In this document: positions 1 to 9,140 of the stretch, in pieces
How positions within the stretch are numbered: the first letter of the stretch is position 1
How the letters are laid out: every line of letters begins with the position of its first letter
Translations under genes and position numbers: made by a program
From: Spiroplasma melliferum
GTDB lineage: Bacteria; Bacillota_I; Bacilli_A; Mycoplasmatales; Mycoplasmataceae
Direction: 5' to 3'
NCBI GenBank assembly: GCA_005222125.1
Contig: CP029202.1
Span: forward strand, 434,001-498,000
Length of the DNA stretch: 64,000 bases
Notes under the pieces: model-generated
What the model saw: only the letters and a program-made list of their open reading frames with translations
Told to the model about the DNA's origin: nothing
Database searches by the model: none

Positions 1-1
1 A

Positions 2-310
2 AGCCAAATAATACCATATAAAGAAAATGAACAAGTTAAGACCATAATGAAATTATTAGACCAATGAGTTTATAATGATAATCCTAGTTTATATCATACT
101 TGCTTATATTTGCTAGAAACATACTATTATAACTTATATCCTTATTTTTTAGAAAATAATGAAGAAAAAGCATTAACGGTTGCCATTATATATCAAGGTC
201 ATCGGATGTATGGTGAGCAAATAGTAGTCCAAGATTTGGCAGAACAATTTAAAGTCCAAGTTGAAATAGTAAAAAAATATCTTCCTTACTTAGATCAAGA
301 AGGATTATAA
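2..310 (+). CDS. hypothetical protein, 3' part only
   Basis: The reading frame is open from the window edge and ends with TAA at 308-310; the start lies outside. It holds one in-frame TGA read as Trp. The visible 102 residues are mostly helical, and the last 35 (around MYGEQIVVQDLAEQF) look like a winged-helix or cyclin-type helical repeat of a DNA-binding protein, but I do not recognise the family. It is followed by 118 bases and then the tig promoter, so it ends a separate transcription unit. Function unassigned. Confidence 0.6.
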
Positions 311-428
311 AATAAATTATTATTTAGAAATAAGTCATAAAAGCAAAATAAATTGGGGAAAAAAGTTATTTAAAGTCATTCTTTTTGTTATAATAAATTA
401 TGTGCAATAATTAGTTAAGGAGTAAAAT

Positions 429-1724
429 ATGAAATTTAAAGCGGAAAAAATACAAGATAAAGGAATTGGAAAATGATATGTAATCATTGATGGTACAGAA
501 TGAACAGATTATATTCAAAAAGCTGAAAAAAAAGCAGCAGAGCAATTAGAGGTCCCTGGTTTTCGAAAAGGGAAAGTACCTACCGATTTAGTTAAAAAAC
601 ATTTAACTGAAGCAAAAATTTTAGATGCAGCGCATCATTTAGTTGTTAATAAAGCTTATAAGTTTGCATTTGATCAAAAATCAGATATTGAACCATTTTC
701 ATCACCAGTTCCAAGTGTACAAAAAATTAGTAAAACAGAATATATCTTACAATTAGAATTTGATTTAAAACCAGAAGTTAAAATTAGTAAGTATACTGGC
801 TTTACTGATAAACAGTTAAAGAAGACAAAAATTGAAGTTAAAAAAGCAGAGATTGAAGATAATATTAATCAATTACGTAATCGTTTTGCAATTTTTAAAC
901 CAAAGACAACAGAAATTACAACTGGAGACACAGTAATTTTTGATTTTGAAGGTTTTGTTGATGGAAAACCATTTAAAGGTGGTAAAGCAACAGATTTTAC
1001 GTTAGAGATTGGTAGTGGTCAATTTATTCCAGGCTTTGAAGATGCCATGATTGGTTTAAAAACAGGTGATAAGAAAGAAATTAATGTTACTTTCCCAGCT
1101 GATTATCATGTTGAAGAATTAAAAGCAACTCCTGCTATTTTTAAGTTAAATATTAAGGAAGTTAAAACAAAAGAATTACCAGAATTAAATGATGAATTAG
1201 CAAAAGATGTTAATTTAAAAGGCATCGATACATTAGCTAAATTGGAAGTGCATGTTAAAAATAATATTTATGAGCAATTATTAAAACAAGAATATGATCA
1301 TTTTATTGGTCATTTATTCCGCTTAATTGCAGAAGATTCAAAGATTGCTTTACCAGAATCAATTATTCGTAAAGAAGCAAATCAATTAAAACATGAATTT
1401 GAACAAAAGTTGCAAGGTCAACAGCTGGATATGAAAACTTATAAAAAACGAACAGGAATGTCAGAAGAAGATATTTTTAATGAGTTATTTAAAGACGCTA
1501 AAAATCGTTTAGAAAATGGTGTTATTGTTGATGCAGTTGTTCAAAATGAAAATATTACGGCAACTGAAGCAGAAATTGATGAACAATATGAAAAGTTAGG
1601 AAAACAATTTGGAATTGATGGTAAAACATTAAAAGAAACAAAATTAGTATCTGATCAACAAGTAAAAGAACAAGTTATTCATGATAAGGTATTTGCCTTT
1701 TTATATCAAAATAATGGTGAATAG
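429..1724 (+). CDS. tig: trigger factor, ribosome-associated chaperone
   Basis: Trigger factor binds the ribosomal exit tunnel and shields nascent chains; it is also a peptidyl-prolyl isomerase. The 431-residue protein has the usual length and order: an N-terminal ribosome-binding domain with the signature GFRKGKVP at about residues 44-51, a central FKBP-type domain (GDTVIFDFEGFVDGKPFKGG, then GSGQFIPGFEDAMIGL), and a long helical C-terminal substrate-cradling domain. Early in-frame TGA codons encode Trp. The ATG follows an AAGGAG ribosome site at 417-422, and TATAAT at 389-394 is a likely -10. A hairpin terminator follows directly, so the gene is probably monocistronic. Identification is secure. 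Confidence 0.96.
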
Positions 1725-1730
1725 AATAAA

Positions 1731-1754
1731 AACTAACATTATTGTTAGTTTTTT
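1731..1754 (+). terminator. Rho-independent terminator of tig
   Basis: AACTAACA, a four-base TTAT loop and TGTTAGTT form a perfect 8-bp stem followed by a T run, seven bases after the tig stop codon. Confidence 0.85.
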
Positions 1755-1902
1755 ATATAGTAGGACAATTTGAAGTAGTATGAAAAGTGCTGAATTTTCT
1801 TTCTTTTTGTGGTATAATAAGAGTATTATTAATTAAAAACTGGTATTCCTTCATTTTGGGATAAAGATATAATAAACAATAGGGGTGATGATTTTTTAAA
1901 AA
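1755..1902 (+). other. intergenic stretch upstream of the lon operator
   Basis: There is no gene here. A TATAAT at 1813-1818 without a good -35 box may be a weak second promoter. AGGGGTGATG near 1881 looks like a ribosome site and start, but the frame closes after two codons. Confidence 0.4.
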
Positions 1903-1929
1903 TTAGCACTTATCTATTGCAAGTGCTAA
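1903..1929 (+). promoter_or_regulatory. CIRCE operator (HrcA site) of lon
   Basis: TTAGCACTT (1903-1911), nine spacer bases and AAGTGCTAA (1921-1929) form a perfect inverted repeat matching the CIRCE consensus TTAGCACTC-N9-GAGTGCTAA except for the innermost base of each arm. CIRCE is bound by the heat-shock repressor HrcA. Its right half overlaps the -35 box of lon, so repressor binding would block RNA polymerase. Confidence 0.93.
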
Positions 1930-1944
1930 TTTTTTTGTTATAAT
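1917..1944 (+). promoter_or_regulatory. lon promoter
   Basis: The -35 TTGCAA (1917-1922) and -10 TATAAT (1939-1944) are separated by 16 bases. The -35 lies inside the CIRCE element. Confidence 0.8.
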
Positions 1945-2039
1945 TTTTGTGTAACTTAAATTTATATTGCGATATTTTTTAAAATAAGATAAGATATTGT
2001 CAATATAAATGAAGAAAAGAAACAGGAGGTGTTTTGAAG

Positions 2040-4358
2040 ATGGATTCAAAAATAACACAATTAAAAAATGTACCAGTTCTTGTAACACGGGGTAGTTATA
2101 TTTTTCCAGGCTTTGAACAAGTATTAGAGGTAGGACGAGATAAATCAATTTTAGCGGTAAATACAGCTAGCAAGGATTTTGATAATCATATTGTTTTAGT
2201 TAGTCAAAAAAAACCGTTAGAAGATAATCCAAAGTTATCTGAAATTTATCGAATTGGGATTTTAGCAGAGTTAAAAATTCGTAAAGTGTGGGAAGATGGT
2301 AGTTTAACAGTTAATTTTAAAGCAGTTGATCGGGTAAAAATTTTAGATTTACGCGAAGGAGAATTTTATGCTGCTGATATTGATATTTTGAAGTCATTTG
2401 TTAAATCAGAAGATAAAATTGTTGAAAAATTAACAGCTAATATTAAAGAATTAATGGAATTACAGGATATTTTGCCAGAAGATTTATTAGATCAAATTGG
2501 TGATTCAGTTGATGGGAATGAAGTTGTTGATACAATTGCCCAATTTTTACCATTTATTCCAGTGGCGAAAAAACAAGAAATTATTGAGGAATTAGATGTT
2601 GAAAAAAGGCTTCAAATTATTTTTGATCATTTAGTTAATAAACAACAAGCAAATGATATTGATAATAAAATTAGCAAAAAAATTAAAGAACGAGTTGATG
2701 AACAACAACGTGAATATTACTTACGGGAAAAATTAAAAGCAATTAAAGATGAATTAGATGAATTTGATGGTGCAGCTGATGAAATGAAATTATATAAAGA
2801 ACGATTAGCAAATGAACCATTTCCAAAAAATATTAAAGAACGAATTGAACAAGAAATCACTCGTTATGAAGCATTGCCACAAGCATCAAGTGAATCAAAT
2901 ATTATTCGAACTTATATTGATTGAATGATGCAAATTCCATGACATGAAAAAACAGAAGAAAAAAATGATTTAAAATTTGCAAAAGAAGTGTTAGATAAAT
3001 ATCATTTTGGTTTAGATAAAGTTAAAGAAAGAATTATTGAATACTTAGCTGTTAAAACAATGACTAAATCTTTAAAAGGACAAATTATTTGTTTAGTAGG
3101 GCCACCAGGGGTTGGGAAAACAAGTTTAGCAAAATCAATCGCTGAAGCAACAGGGCGAAAATTTGTTAAAATGGCCTTGGGAGGCGTAAAAGATGAGTCA
3201 GAAATTCGTGGACATCGTAAAACATATATTGGAGCAATGCCGGGGCGTATTATTCAGTCAATGAAACGTGCTGGTTCAATAAATCCATTATTCTTATTAG
3301 ATGAAATTGACAAAATGGCCTCAGATTATCGTGGTGATCCTGCTAGTGCGATGTTAGAAGTATTAGATCCAGAACAAAATTCAACATTTTCTGACCACTA
3401 CTTAGAAGAAACATATGATTTAAGTGATGTTATGTTTATTGCAACAGCCAACTACTATGATAATATTCCAGAAGCTTTAATTGATCGAATGGAAATTATT
3501 CAATTATCATCATATACTGAGTTGGAGAAATTCCATATTGCAAAAGATTATTTAGTGCCAAAAGTATTAAGTAATAATGGTTTAGCAGATGGACAATTAA
3601 CAATTACTGATGATGCAATTAATGAAATAATTAAATATTATACGCGTGAAGCAGGAGTTCGTCAGTTAGAACGAGATTTAAATGCCGTTGCACGGAAATT
3701 TATTGTTAAGTTCTTAAATAAAGAAATGGTTAATTTAACAGTTAAACCAAACACTGTTAATGAACTATTAGGCAAACGTCGTTTTGAACATACTGAAAAA
3801 GAAAAAGAATCACAAGTTGGAGTTGTAACAGGGTTAGCATATACTCAATTTGGTGGTGATATTTTACCAATTGAAGTTAATAGTTTCTTAGGAAAAGGTT
3901 CATTAGTGTTAACTGGAAAATTAGGTGACATAATGAAAGAATCAGCATCAATTGCATTAGACTATGTAAAAGCAAATTCTGGTAAATTTAACATTGATCC
4001 AAAATTCTTTGAAACACATGATATTCATATTCATGTTCCAGAAGGAGCAGTTCCAAAAGACGGTCCATCAGCTGGAATTACCTTAACAACAGCAATTATT
4101 AGTGCTTTAAGTAATCGTCCGGTATCAAAAGATATTGGAATGACTGGTGAAATTACTTTGCGAGGACAAGTTTTACCAATTGGTGGGTTACGAGAAAAAT
4201 CAATTTCAGCCAACCGTAGTGGTTTAAAAACAATTTTAATTCCACATAAAAATATTAAAGATATTGAAGATATTCCAAAAGAAGTGCAAGAAACATTGAA
4301 TATTATTCCAGTTGGAACATATGATGAAGTTTTCAAAAATGTTTTTGGCACAAACTAG
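2040..4358 (+). CDS. lon: ATP-dependent protease Lon
   Basis: Lon is the soluble ATP-dependent serine protease that degrades misfolded and regulatory proteins. The 772-residue chain has the N-terminal substrate domain, a coiled middle region, an AAA+ module with Walker A GPPGVGKTS and Walker B LFLLDEIDKM, and a C-terminal protease domain with the catalytic Ser motif PKDGPSAG and the catalytic Lys in GGLREKSISA. TGA codons near 2925-2943 encode Trp. A TTG six bases upstream is in frame, but AGGAGGT at 2024-2030 is nine bases from ATG 2040, which fixes that start. The CIRCE element makes heat-shock control by HrcA likely. All active-site residues are present. Confidence 0.97.
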
Positions 4359-4363
4359 ATTTT

Positions 4364-4392
4364 AAAATGTATCAAATTTGATACATTTTTAT
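4364..4392 (+). terminator. terminator of lon
   Basis: A 26-base palindrome built on AAAATGTATCAAA and its reverse complement is followed by T-rich sequence, six bases after the lon stop. Confidence 0.85.
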
Positions 4393-4414
4393 TTTCTTTT
4401 GTTTTAACTCTAAA

Positions 4415-4486
4415 TTGACAAAATAAATTAAGTATAGTAGTATCTTGTTGTATATGATTTAAAAATGGTTTTTTAAAGTACATGAC
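4415..4486 (+). promoter_or_regulatory. promoter and hairpin leader of the EPIYE-protein gene (leader copy A)
   Basis: TTGACA (4415-4420) and TAGTAT (4438-4443) are 17 bases apart. About six bases after the -10 box comes TGTATATG (4449-4456), an AT-rich hairpin (TTTAAAAA, TGG-containing loop, TTTTTAAA) and then ATGAC (4482-4486). The same order of elements recurs before 5440, 6283, 12127, 14934, 56297 and, on the minus strand, 50881. The hairpin should lie at or near the 5' end of the mRNA. Confidence 0.7.
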
Positions 4487-4536
4487 TTATATTTATTAAT
4501 CCTTAATAAATATAATAATGATAAAGGGTAAGAACT

Positions 4537-5079
4537 ATGCGTGCTATGGTAAAAATTGAAAAATTAGTAAAAAAAATTCTAAAAAATACCAGAAAACAAA
4601 TTAAAAAACTTGCAAGAGCATTAGGCTTTAGTAAAAAGCAATCAGTGCAAATTGCAACAAAAAATACACATAATTTAATAGAAACAATGGAAAATTATCG
4701 AAAAATTTCTAATTCAGACCAAAATCTAAATTTTGAACCAGGTTTTTTAAGCAATATATCTTGATCTTTTTTGAATAATGATAGTACTAAAGATGAATAT
4801 GGATATGAAATCCCAATTAAATTAAATAATACACCAATTTATGAATCAGTTGCTGAGCCAATTTATGAATCAGTTGCTGAGCCAATTTATGAAAATATTC
4901 CATCTTCTAAAAATGAGCCAATCTATGATTATTTACCACCAGCTAAACCAGTTTCAGAATTAAAAAAAGAAACAATTGTTCCAGTTTCACAGTTAGATTC
5001 AGCAAAAGTTAGCAATGTGTATAAAAAAATAACAGAAAATGAAAATAGTATAGTAGAAGAAAACACTGTTGAAAGATAA
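4537..5079 (+). CDS. small protein with EPIYE/EPIYD tyrosine motifs, candidate host-directed effector
   Basis: A 180-residue protein of no family I recognise. Residues 1-57 are strongly basic and helical (KKLARALGFSKK at 23-34), with no signal peptide or membrane helix. Residues 97-135 carry four tyrosine motifs: TPIYE (99-103), EPIYE (107-111), EPIYE (115-119) and EPIYD (127-131), then YLPP. These resemble the EPIYA-type phosphorylation motifs of type III/IV effectors such as CagA, BepD-F, AnkA and Tarp. A 24-bp exact tandem duplication (4837-4860, 4861-4884) encodes two of them. It shares the basic LGFSKK region and a C-terminal AKPxSxLK motif with the next gene. Start chosen from AAAGGG eight bases upstream; one TGA is read as Trp. 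The link to secretion rests on the neighbouring VirB/VirD4-like genes and is inference. Confidence 0.82.
4837..4884 (+). repeat. 24-bp perfect tandem duplication encoding IYESVAEP
   Basis: Two identical 24-base units, 4837-4860 and 4861-4884, lie in frame, so copy-number change would add or remove whole EPIYE motifs. A partly matching third unit follows. Identity at the DNA level suggests recent expansion. Confidence 0.92.
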
Positions 5080-5334
5080 AATGATAAACTAAGTTAAAAT
5101 CTTTAAATAATATTATTTTTCTTTTAAATATTCGTATTAAATGTTTAAAATAATTTTATTTAAAAGATTTTTATTTTTATTTATTTTAAAAATAAAAAAT
5201 TTCTGATATAACTATTAGAAGGGTATTTTTAACAATTCACAACATATATTTAACGATAAAATGATTTAGAATTGCCAAAGGAGGTTTAATTTTAAAATTG
5301 TTGCTAAATTAATATAAATATGATAGAGTGAAAA
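5080..5334 (+). other. AT-rich intergenic region before the second effector-like gene
   Basis: There is no coding frame of interest. AAAGGAGG near 5278 looks like an orphan ribosome site with no frame behind it. TATGATAG near 5319-5326 is the likely -10 of the next gene. Confidence 0.4.
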
Positions 5335-5382
5335 TGTATATGATTTAAAAATATAAATATTGATATTTTTAAAATAAATGAC
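5335..5382 (+). promoter_or_regulatory. hairpin leader, copy B
   Basis: TGTATATG (5335-5342) leads into the arm ATTTAAAAATAT (5343-5354), which pairs with ATATTTTTAAAAT (5363-5375, one bulged base), followed by AAATGAC (5376-5382). It begins nine bases after the -10-like TATGATAG. It matches copy A in order, spacing and flanking words although the arms differ. Confidence 0.7.
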
Positions 5383-5439
5383 TTTAATTAATTATTTCAT
5401 TAAAGTAATTAATTAAATATTTAAAAGAAAGAAGAATTT

Positions 5440-6012
5440 ATGGAAATTACTTCAGGATTTAAAACAACTTTAAAAAAATCTTACAAATCAATTAAAAAAA
5501 GAATTAATATATTTTTAAAAAAACTTGGTTTTAGTAAAAAGAAAACCTATGAAGTATCAAACCAAGTTGTTACTGAAATGTATGGAACAATAGGTAGATA
5601 TGTTCAAAAAAATATCGATGATCAAATTGAACCAAAAAGTTTCGGACAAGGAACAATTAAAAACAATTTGGAATTATTTAATCAAACAAGTGGTTTGCCA
5701 TCATATAGTGAAGCAATCATAAATTCTCAGTCAGACAATCAAGTGAGTGGTTTGCCATCATATAGTGAAATAAAACCACAATTACCGACATATGAGGAAG
5801 CAGTCGCAAATATTAAACCATTTGATGAAGAACGTGCTAGAAGATATAAAGAACTTTTACACGAAATGAATATCTTTTTTGCAAAAGAAGCCTTTAAAGT
5901 AACAGGCAAAAATTGACCATCAAAGGTAAAGCAAGCGAAACCATTATCACAATTAAAAATTGGACAAAATGGGATAGTGGATGTTGAAGAAAATGAAATA
6001 TATAGTTTATAA
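5440..6012 (+). CDS. small protein with LPxY motifs, paralog of the 4537 protein, candidate effector
   Basis: A 190-residue protein with no known family. Its first 55 residues are a basic helix-rich region (LKKLGFSKK at 26-34) alignable with the 4537 protein, and both have AKPxSxLK near the C-terminus. The centre carries LPSYSEA (86-92), LPSYSE (105-110) and LPTYEEA (115-121). L/PPxY followed by acidic residues is the ligand of WW domains of eukaryotic NEDD4-type ubiquitin ligases, and such tyrosines can also be phosphorylated; bacterial use is inferred here. A 24-bp exact duplication (5689-5712, 5746-5769) encodes two motifs. One TGA near the C-terminus is Trp. It has its own leader and a terminator. 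There is no signal peptide, as expected for a type IV substrate but not proof of one. Confidence 0.82.
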
Positions 6013-6152
6013 AATAGAAATTTTTCTAAATATTTTTATTTAAAATTTTATTATAAATAAAGACAATATTAAGAAGGGGTTAGGTTATTAAAAATCAAAT
6101 TTACTACTTTAAATTTATTCAAAAATATACATATACATATTAGTTTTTACAG

Positions 6153-6178
6153 GCAATTAATATTTTAATTGCTTTTTT
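6153..6178 (+). terminator. terminator after the LPxY-protein gene
   Basis: GCAATTAA, loop TATT, TTAATTGC and six Ts. Nearly the same stem (AAGCAATTAA) ends the 56297 effector-like gene. Confidence 0.85.
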
Positions 6179-6214
6179 ATTTTTTTAAAATAATAAGGTG
6201 ATATATGATATTTA

Positions 6215-6258
6215 TGCTATAATTTTTTTGTATATGGCCAAGGTTACTGGTAAATTAC
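6215..6258 (+). promoter_or_regulatory. promoter and leader (copy C) of the secretion-like operon
   Basis: TGCTATAAT (6215-6223) is an extended -10. TGTATATG (6229-6236) follows after five bases, then a short GCCA/TGGT hairpin and AAATTAC (6252-6258). The stem is shorter than in copies A and B, but the flanking words are kept. Confidence 0.55.
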
Positions 6259-6282
6259 ATTAATTTATTTTTTGGAGAAAAT

Positions 6283-6579
6283 ATGAGTGTAAGAACTTGA
6301 CTATCTTCAGTAGCAATTTTATGTTTAGTTCTAGTTATTTATGAAATAATTTTATTAATAAAATATAAAAGAGCTCGGAAAAAAAATTTTAGTAATATGC
6401 TAAATGAAACAATAAAAAATTCAAATAAAAATTTAATAAATAAAGAAAAAGATATTGAAAATATTAAAACTAAAGTAGTTAGCATTCTTAGTTATAAAGA
6501 AAAAATTAATATTATAGTATTAATTATTGGAATCGTAGGAATGTTCCTTTTTTCTACACTAAGTTTTTTATATGCATAA
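6283..6579 (+). CDS. small two-helix membrane protein of the secretion-like operon
   Basis: A 98-residue protein with a hydrophobic helix at about residues 6-27, a charged linker rich in Lys and Asn (about 28-73) and a second hydrophobic helix (about 76-97). TGA encodes Trp at residue 6. GGAGA lies upstream of the ATG, and the stop overlaps the start of the VirD4-like gene by eight bases, so the two are translationally coupled. It may be a membrane anchor or scaffold of the complex, but I recognise no family. Confidence 0.75.
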
Positions 6580-8737
6580 AAGTAAAAGATTTTCAAAACA
6601 CCAAAAAGATAGTTTAATCGCTGCGTGTGTTTTTTTCCCGATTGCTAATATCTTTGGTACCATTATTATTTCATTTTTCAAAGTATGAAAAATGCCAGGT
6701 TTTACTTTTAGTAAATTTTTTCCTTATTTATGAAAATTTATGTCTGAAAATATCACTTTTGTCTTGATTTGCATTTTAGTTATTTCACTCCTTTTTTGAT
6801 TAATTGCTTGTTTTATAATATTTGTTGCTGCAAAACATTTTGAAAAAACATATGTTAAAAAAACAGAAACATCAGAATATGGAGGAGCAAAATGAATTGT
6901 AAATGAACTAGACAAGAAAGGAAGTATTAAGGAATTTAATAAATTATATCCTGTTCATAATTTACATGATGTTAAAAATAAAGCAGGATGAGTAGTAAGA
7001 TTTTTGAGAAAAAACAGTAAAATTAATTTTAATGTTCGTGGTAATACACATGCAATATGTTTAGGAGCAACTAATAGTGGGAAATCACAAAAAATTGTAA
7101 TGCCTTCTGCTATTTATAATAGTTGTTTACCAGAAAGATATAAACCATGTCTAATTTTTACTGATCCTAAAGGAGAATTATATGATGTTTTATCAAAACT
7201 ATTACAAAAAAATGGTTATGAAGTACTAGTTTTAAATTTACGTGACCCTAAAAATTCGTCTTCTTGAAACCCGTTGGCAATTTCTTACAAGTATTATTAT
7301 GATTCAGTTACTATTGCAAAAGAGTTAAAATATTTTATAGTTAAAAATCAAAAACATTTGGAAAAATATGTTTGTTATTATCATGATGAATTTAATTGTG
7401 CAGAATGTTTTAGAAACATTGTTAACAAAAAAATTGCAATTTTTCGCAATCAATGATTTTTTGATTTAAAAGAAGCACAAGAATTTGTTGAAGCAACTAG
7501 AAATGAATTAAAATCATTAGCAATTGAAGAAATTAACGATTTAGTTTTAACAATTTGACCTTTAACTGGTGGGGAAAATGACCATTTTGCAAGTATGGCT
7601 GCTAGTATTGCAAAAACAATTATTTTAGGATTATTAGAAATATTAGATGATAATCCAGCGACATTGCCATTAGAAAAATTTAATTTTCCATTAATTAATA
7701 TGCTTTGTAGTGACCGTAAAAAAATGAAAGCCTGATTTGCTAGTTTACCATCAACATCATTAGCAAAAATTATCGGGGCTAATGCATTAGCAACCGGAGA
7801 AAAAGAATTAGGTTCAATATTTTCAACTTTAGACCGTGGATTACAAATATATCAAGATCTTGGTATTCAATCTATTGTATGTAATAATGAAATTGATTTA
7901 TTTAAGTTTACTGAAAAACCAAAAGCTTTATTTTTAATTATTCCGGATGAAAAAACTAATCGTCATATTTTTGCTTCGTTAATTATTTCTCAGTTATATA
8001 AAGCAAATGTAGCAATTGCAACAGAACGAAAAAGTAAACGTTTACCACGAGATATTCAATTTTATTTAGATGAGTTTGGAAATATGCCAACAATTCCTAA
8101 TTTCCAATCCTTTGTTACGGTTGCTCGGAGCAGGGGAATGTTTTTCCTAATAATTGTTCAAGATTTAGATCAAGTTTATGAAAAATATGGGAAAGAAAAT
8201 GGAACAGTTATTATTTCAAACTGTAATTTAAATATTTATATTCAAACTAATAATTTTGATACTGCAAAAACATATTCAGATATGTTAGGAACTGAAACAG
8301 TTGAAATTTTATCTCATTCACGTTCACGTAGCTTGCAAACAAAACGAATTATGATTGATCCTGTTCAAATAAGAAAAGAAGGAATGGAATTAATTAAACC
8401 TAGTGATTTAATGAAATTAAAAAATCCTTATGGAATTATATTTAGTTCGAAAGAAAATCCGGGTCTAGTTTATATGGACTCAGCATGAAAATATAGTAAA
8501 GTATTTGGCTTAGGTAAACTTAAAAATACAAAAATAATTAAACCGTTTAATTTTCTTAATAATCATTATTTTGATTTATTTTCATATGTCACATCAGGTC
8601 AAGTTGAAATGATGAAAAATGAAATTGAAGAAAAAATTGCAACTATTTTAAAAATTCCTCTTGCAGAACGAACACCTGAACAAATTAAATTGTTAGAAAA
8701 ATGTAAAAATATTGGAATTAATGTTAATGAAAGTTAA
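6572..8737 (+). CDS. VirD4/TraG-type type IV coupling protein
   Basis: Coupling proteins are membrane-anchored hexameric ATPases that pick up protein or DNA substrates and pass them to a type IV channel. The 721-residue chain has two N-terminal membrane segments (around residues 20-45 and 70-92), a Walker A GATNSGKS at 165-172, FTDPKGELYD soon after, and Walker B FYLDEFGN with Asp500-Glu501. The stretch YIQTNNFDTAKTYSDMLG is typical of the TraG/VirD4 family. About twelve TGA codons encode Trp. It overlaps the preceding small membrane gene and ends before a terminator and a new promoter for the VirB4-like gene. Mycoplasma integrative elements carry a similar gene, but no relaxase is visible here. 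Confidence 0.93.
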
Positions 8738-8798
8738 TAAATTATTATCGTAGTTACTATCTTTTTAATATTTAGTAAGAAAGATAATAATAGTTATT

Positions 8799-8860
8799 GA
8801 ACATCTAAAATAAACATAAAAATTATGTTAAATATTGATTTAAAAGATGTTCTTTTTGTT
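8799..8860 (+). terminator. terminator after the VirD4-like gene
   Basis: GAACATCT (8799-8806) pairs with AGATGTTC (8845-8852), enclosing an inner AACATAA/TTATGTT hairpin, and is followed by a T-rich run. Confidence 0.65.
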
Positions 8861-9140
8861 TTTTTTACTTAAATTCTAAAATAAATATTTATAAAATAAA
8901 TAAACTAGTAGATAACATAGGCTATTGTTAGTTGTTTTCTGCTTAATAATACTGAAGAAATATGAAAACAAAAATTAAAGTAAAAATTTTTTAATTTTAA
9001 TAAATTTTTTTAAATAAATGTGATAAGATGAAAATGTATATTTTTTGAAATAAATAATTTTAAAGTAGAACTTCATATTAATTTTTAATAGTTAAAATGT
9101 TTATAATTTTAGACCCTTTTCGCGAGAAAGGAAAACTTAA
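8861..9140 (+). promoter_or_regulatory. promoter region of the VirB4-like gene, with weak leader copy D
   Basis: The region is AT-rich and non-coding. TGTGATAAG near 9019-9027 is the likely -10, followed by TGTATATT at 9035-9042. The downstream ATGAC word is not kept, so leader membership is doubtful. AAAGGA (9127-9132) lies eight bases before the start at 9141. Confidence 0.4.

Noticed and set aside
2034-2042. TTG 2034 as lon start
   Set aside because: It is only three bases from the AGGAGGT ribosome site; ATG 2040 has the proper nine-base spacing.
1903-2148. Minus-strand frame over the lon operator and start
   Set aside because: It overlaps CIRCE, the lon promoter and lon codons, and has no promoter or ribosome site.
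4031-4351. Minus-strand frame of 106 codons opposite the end of lon
   Set aside because: Antisense shadow of a conserved protease domain.
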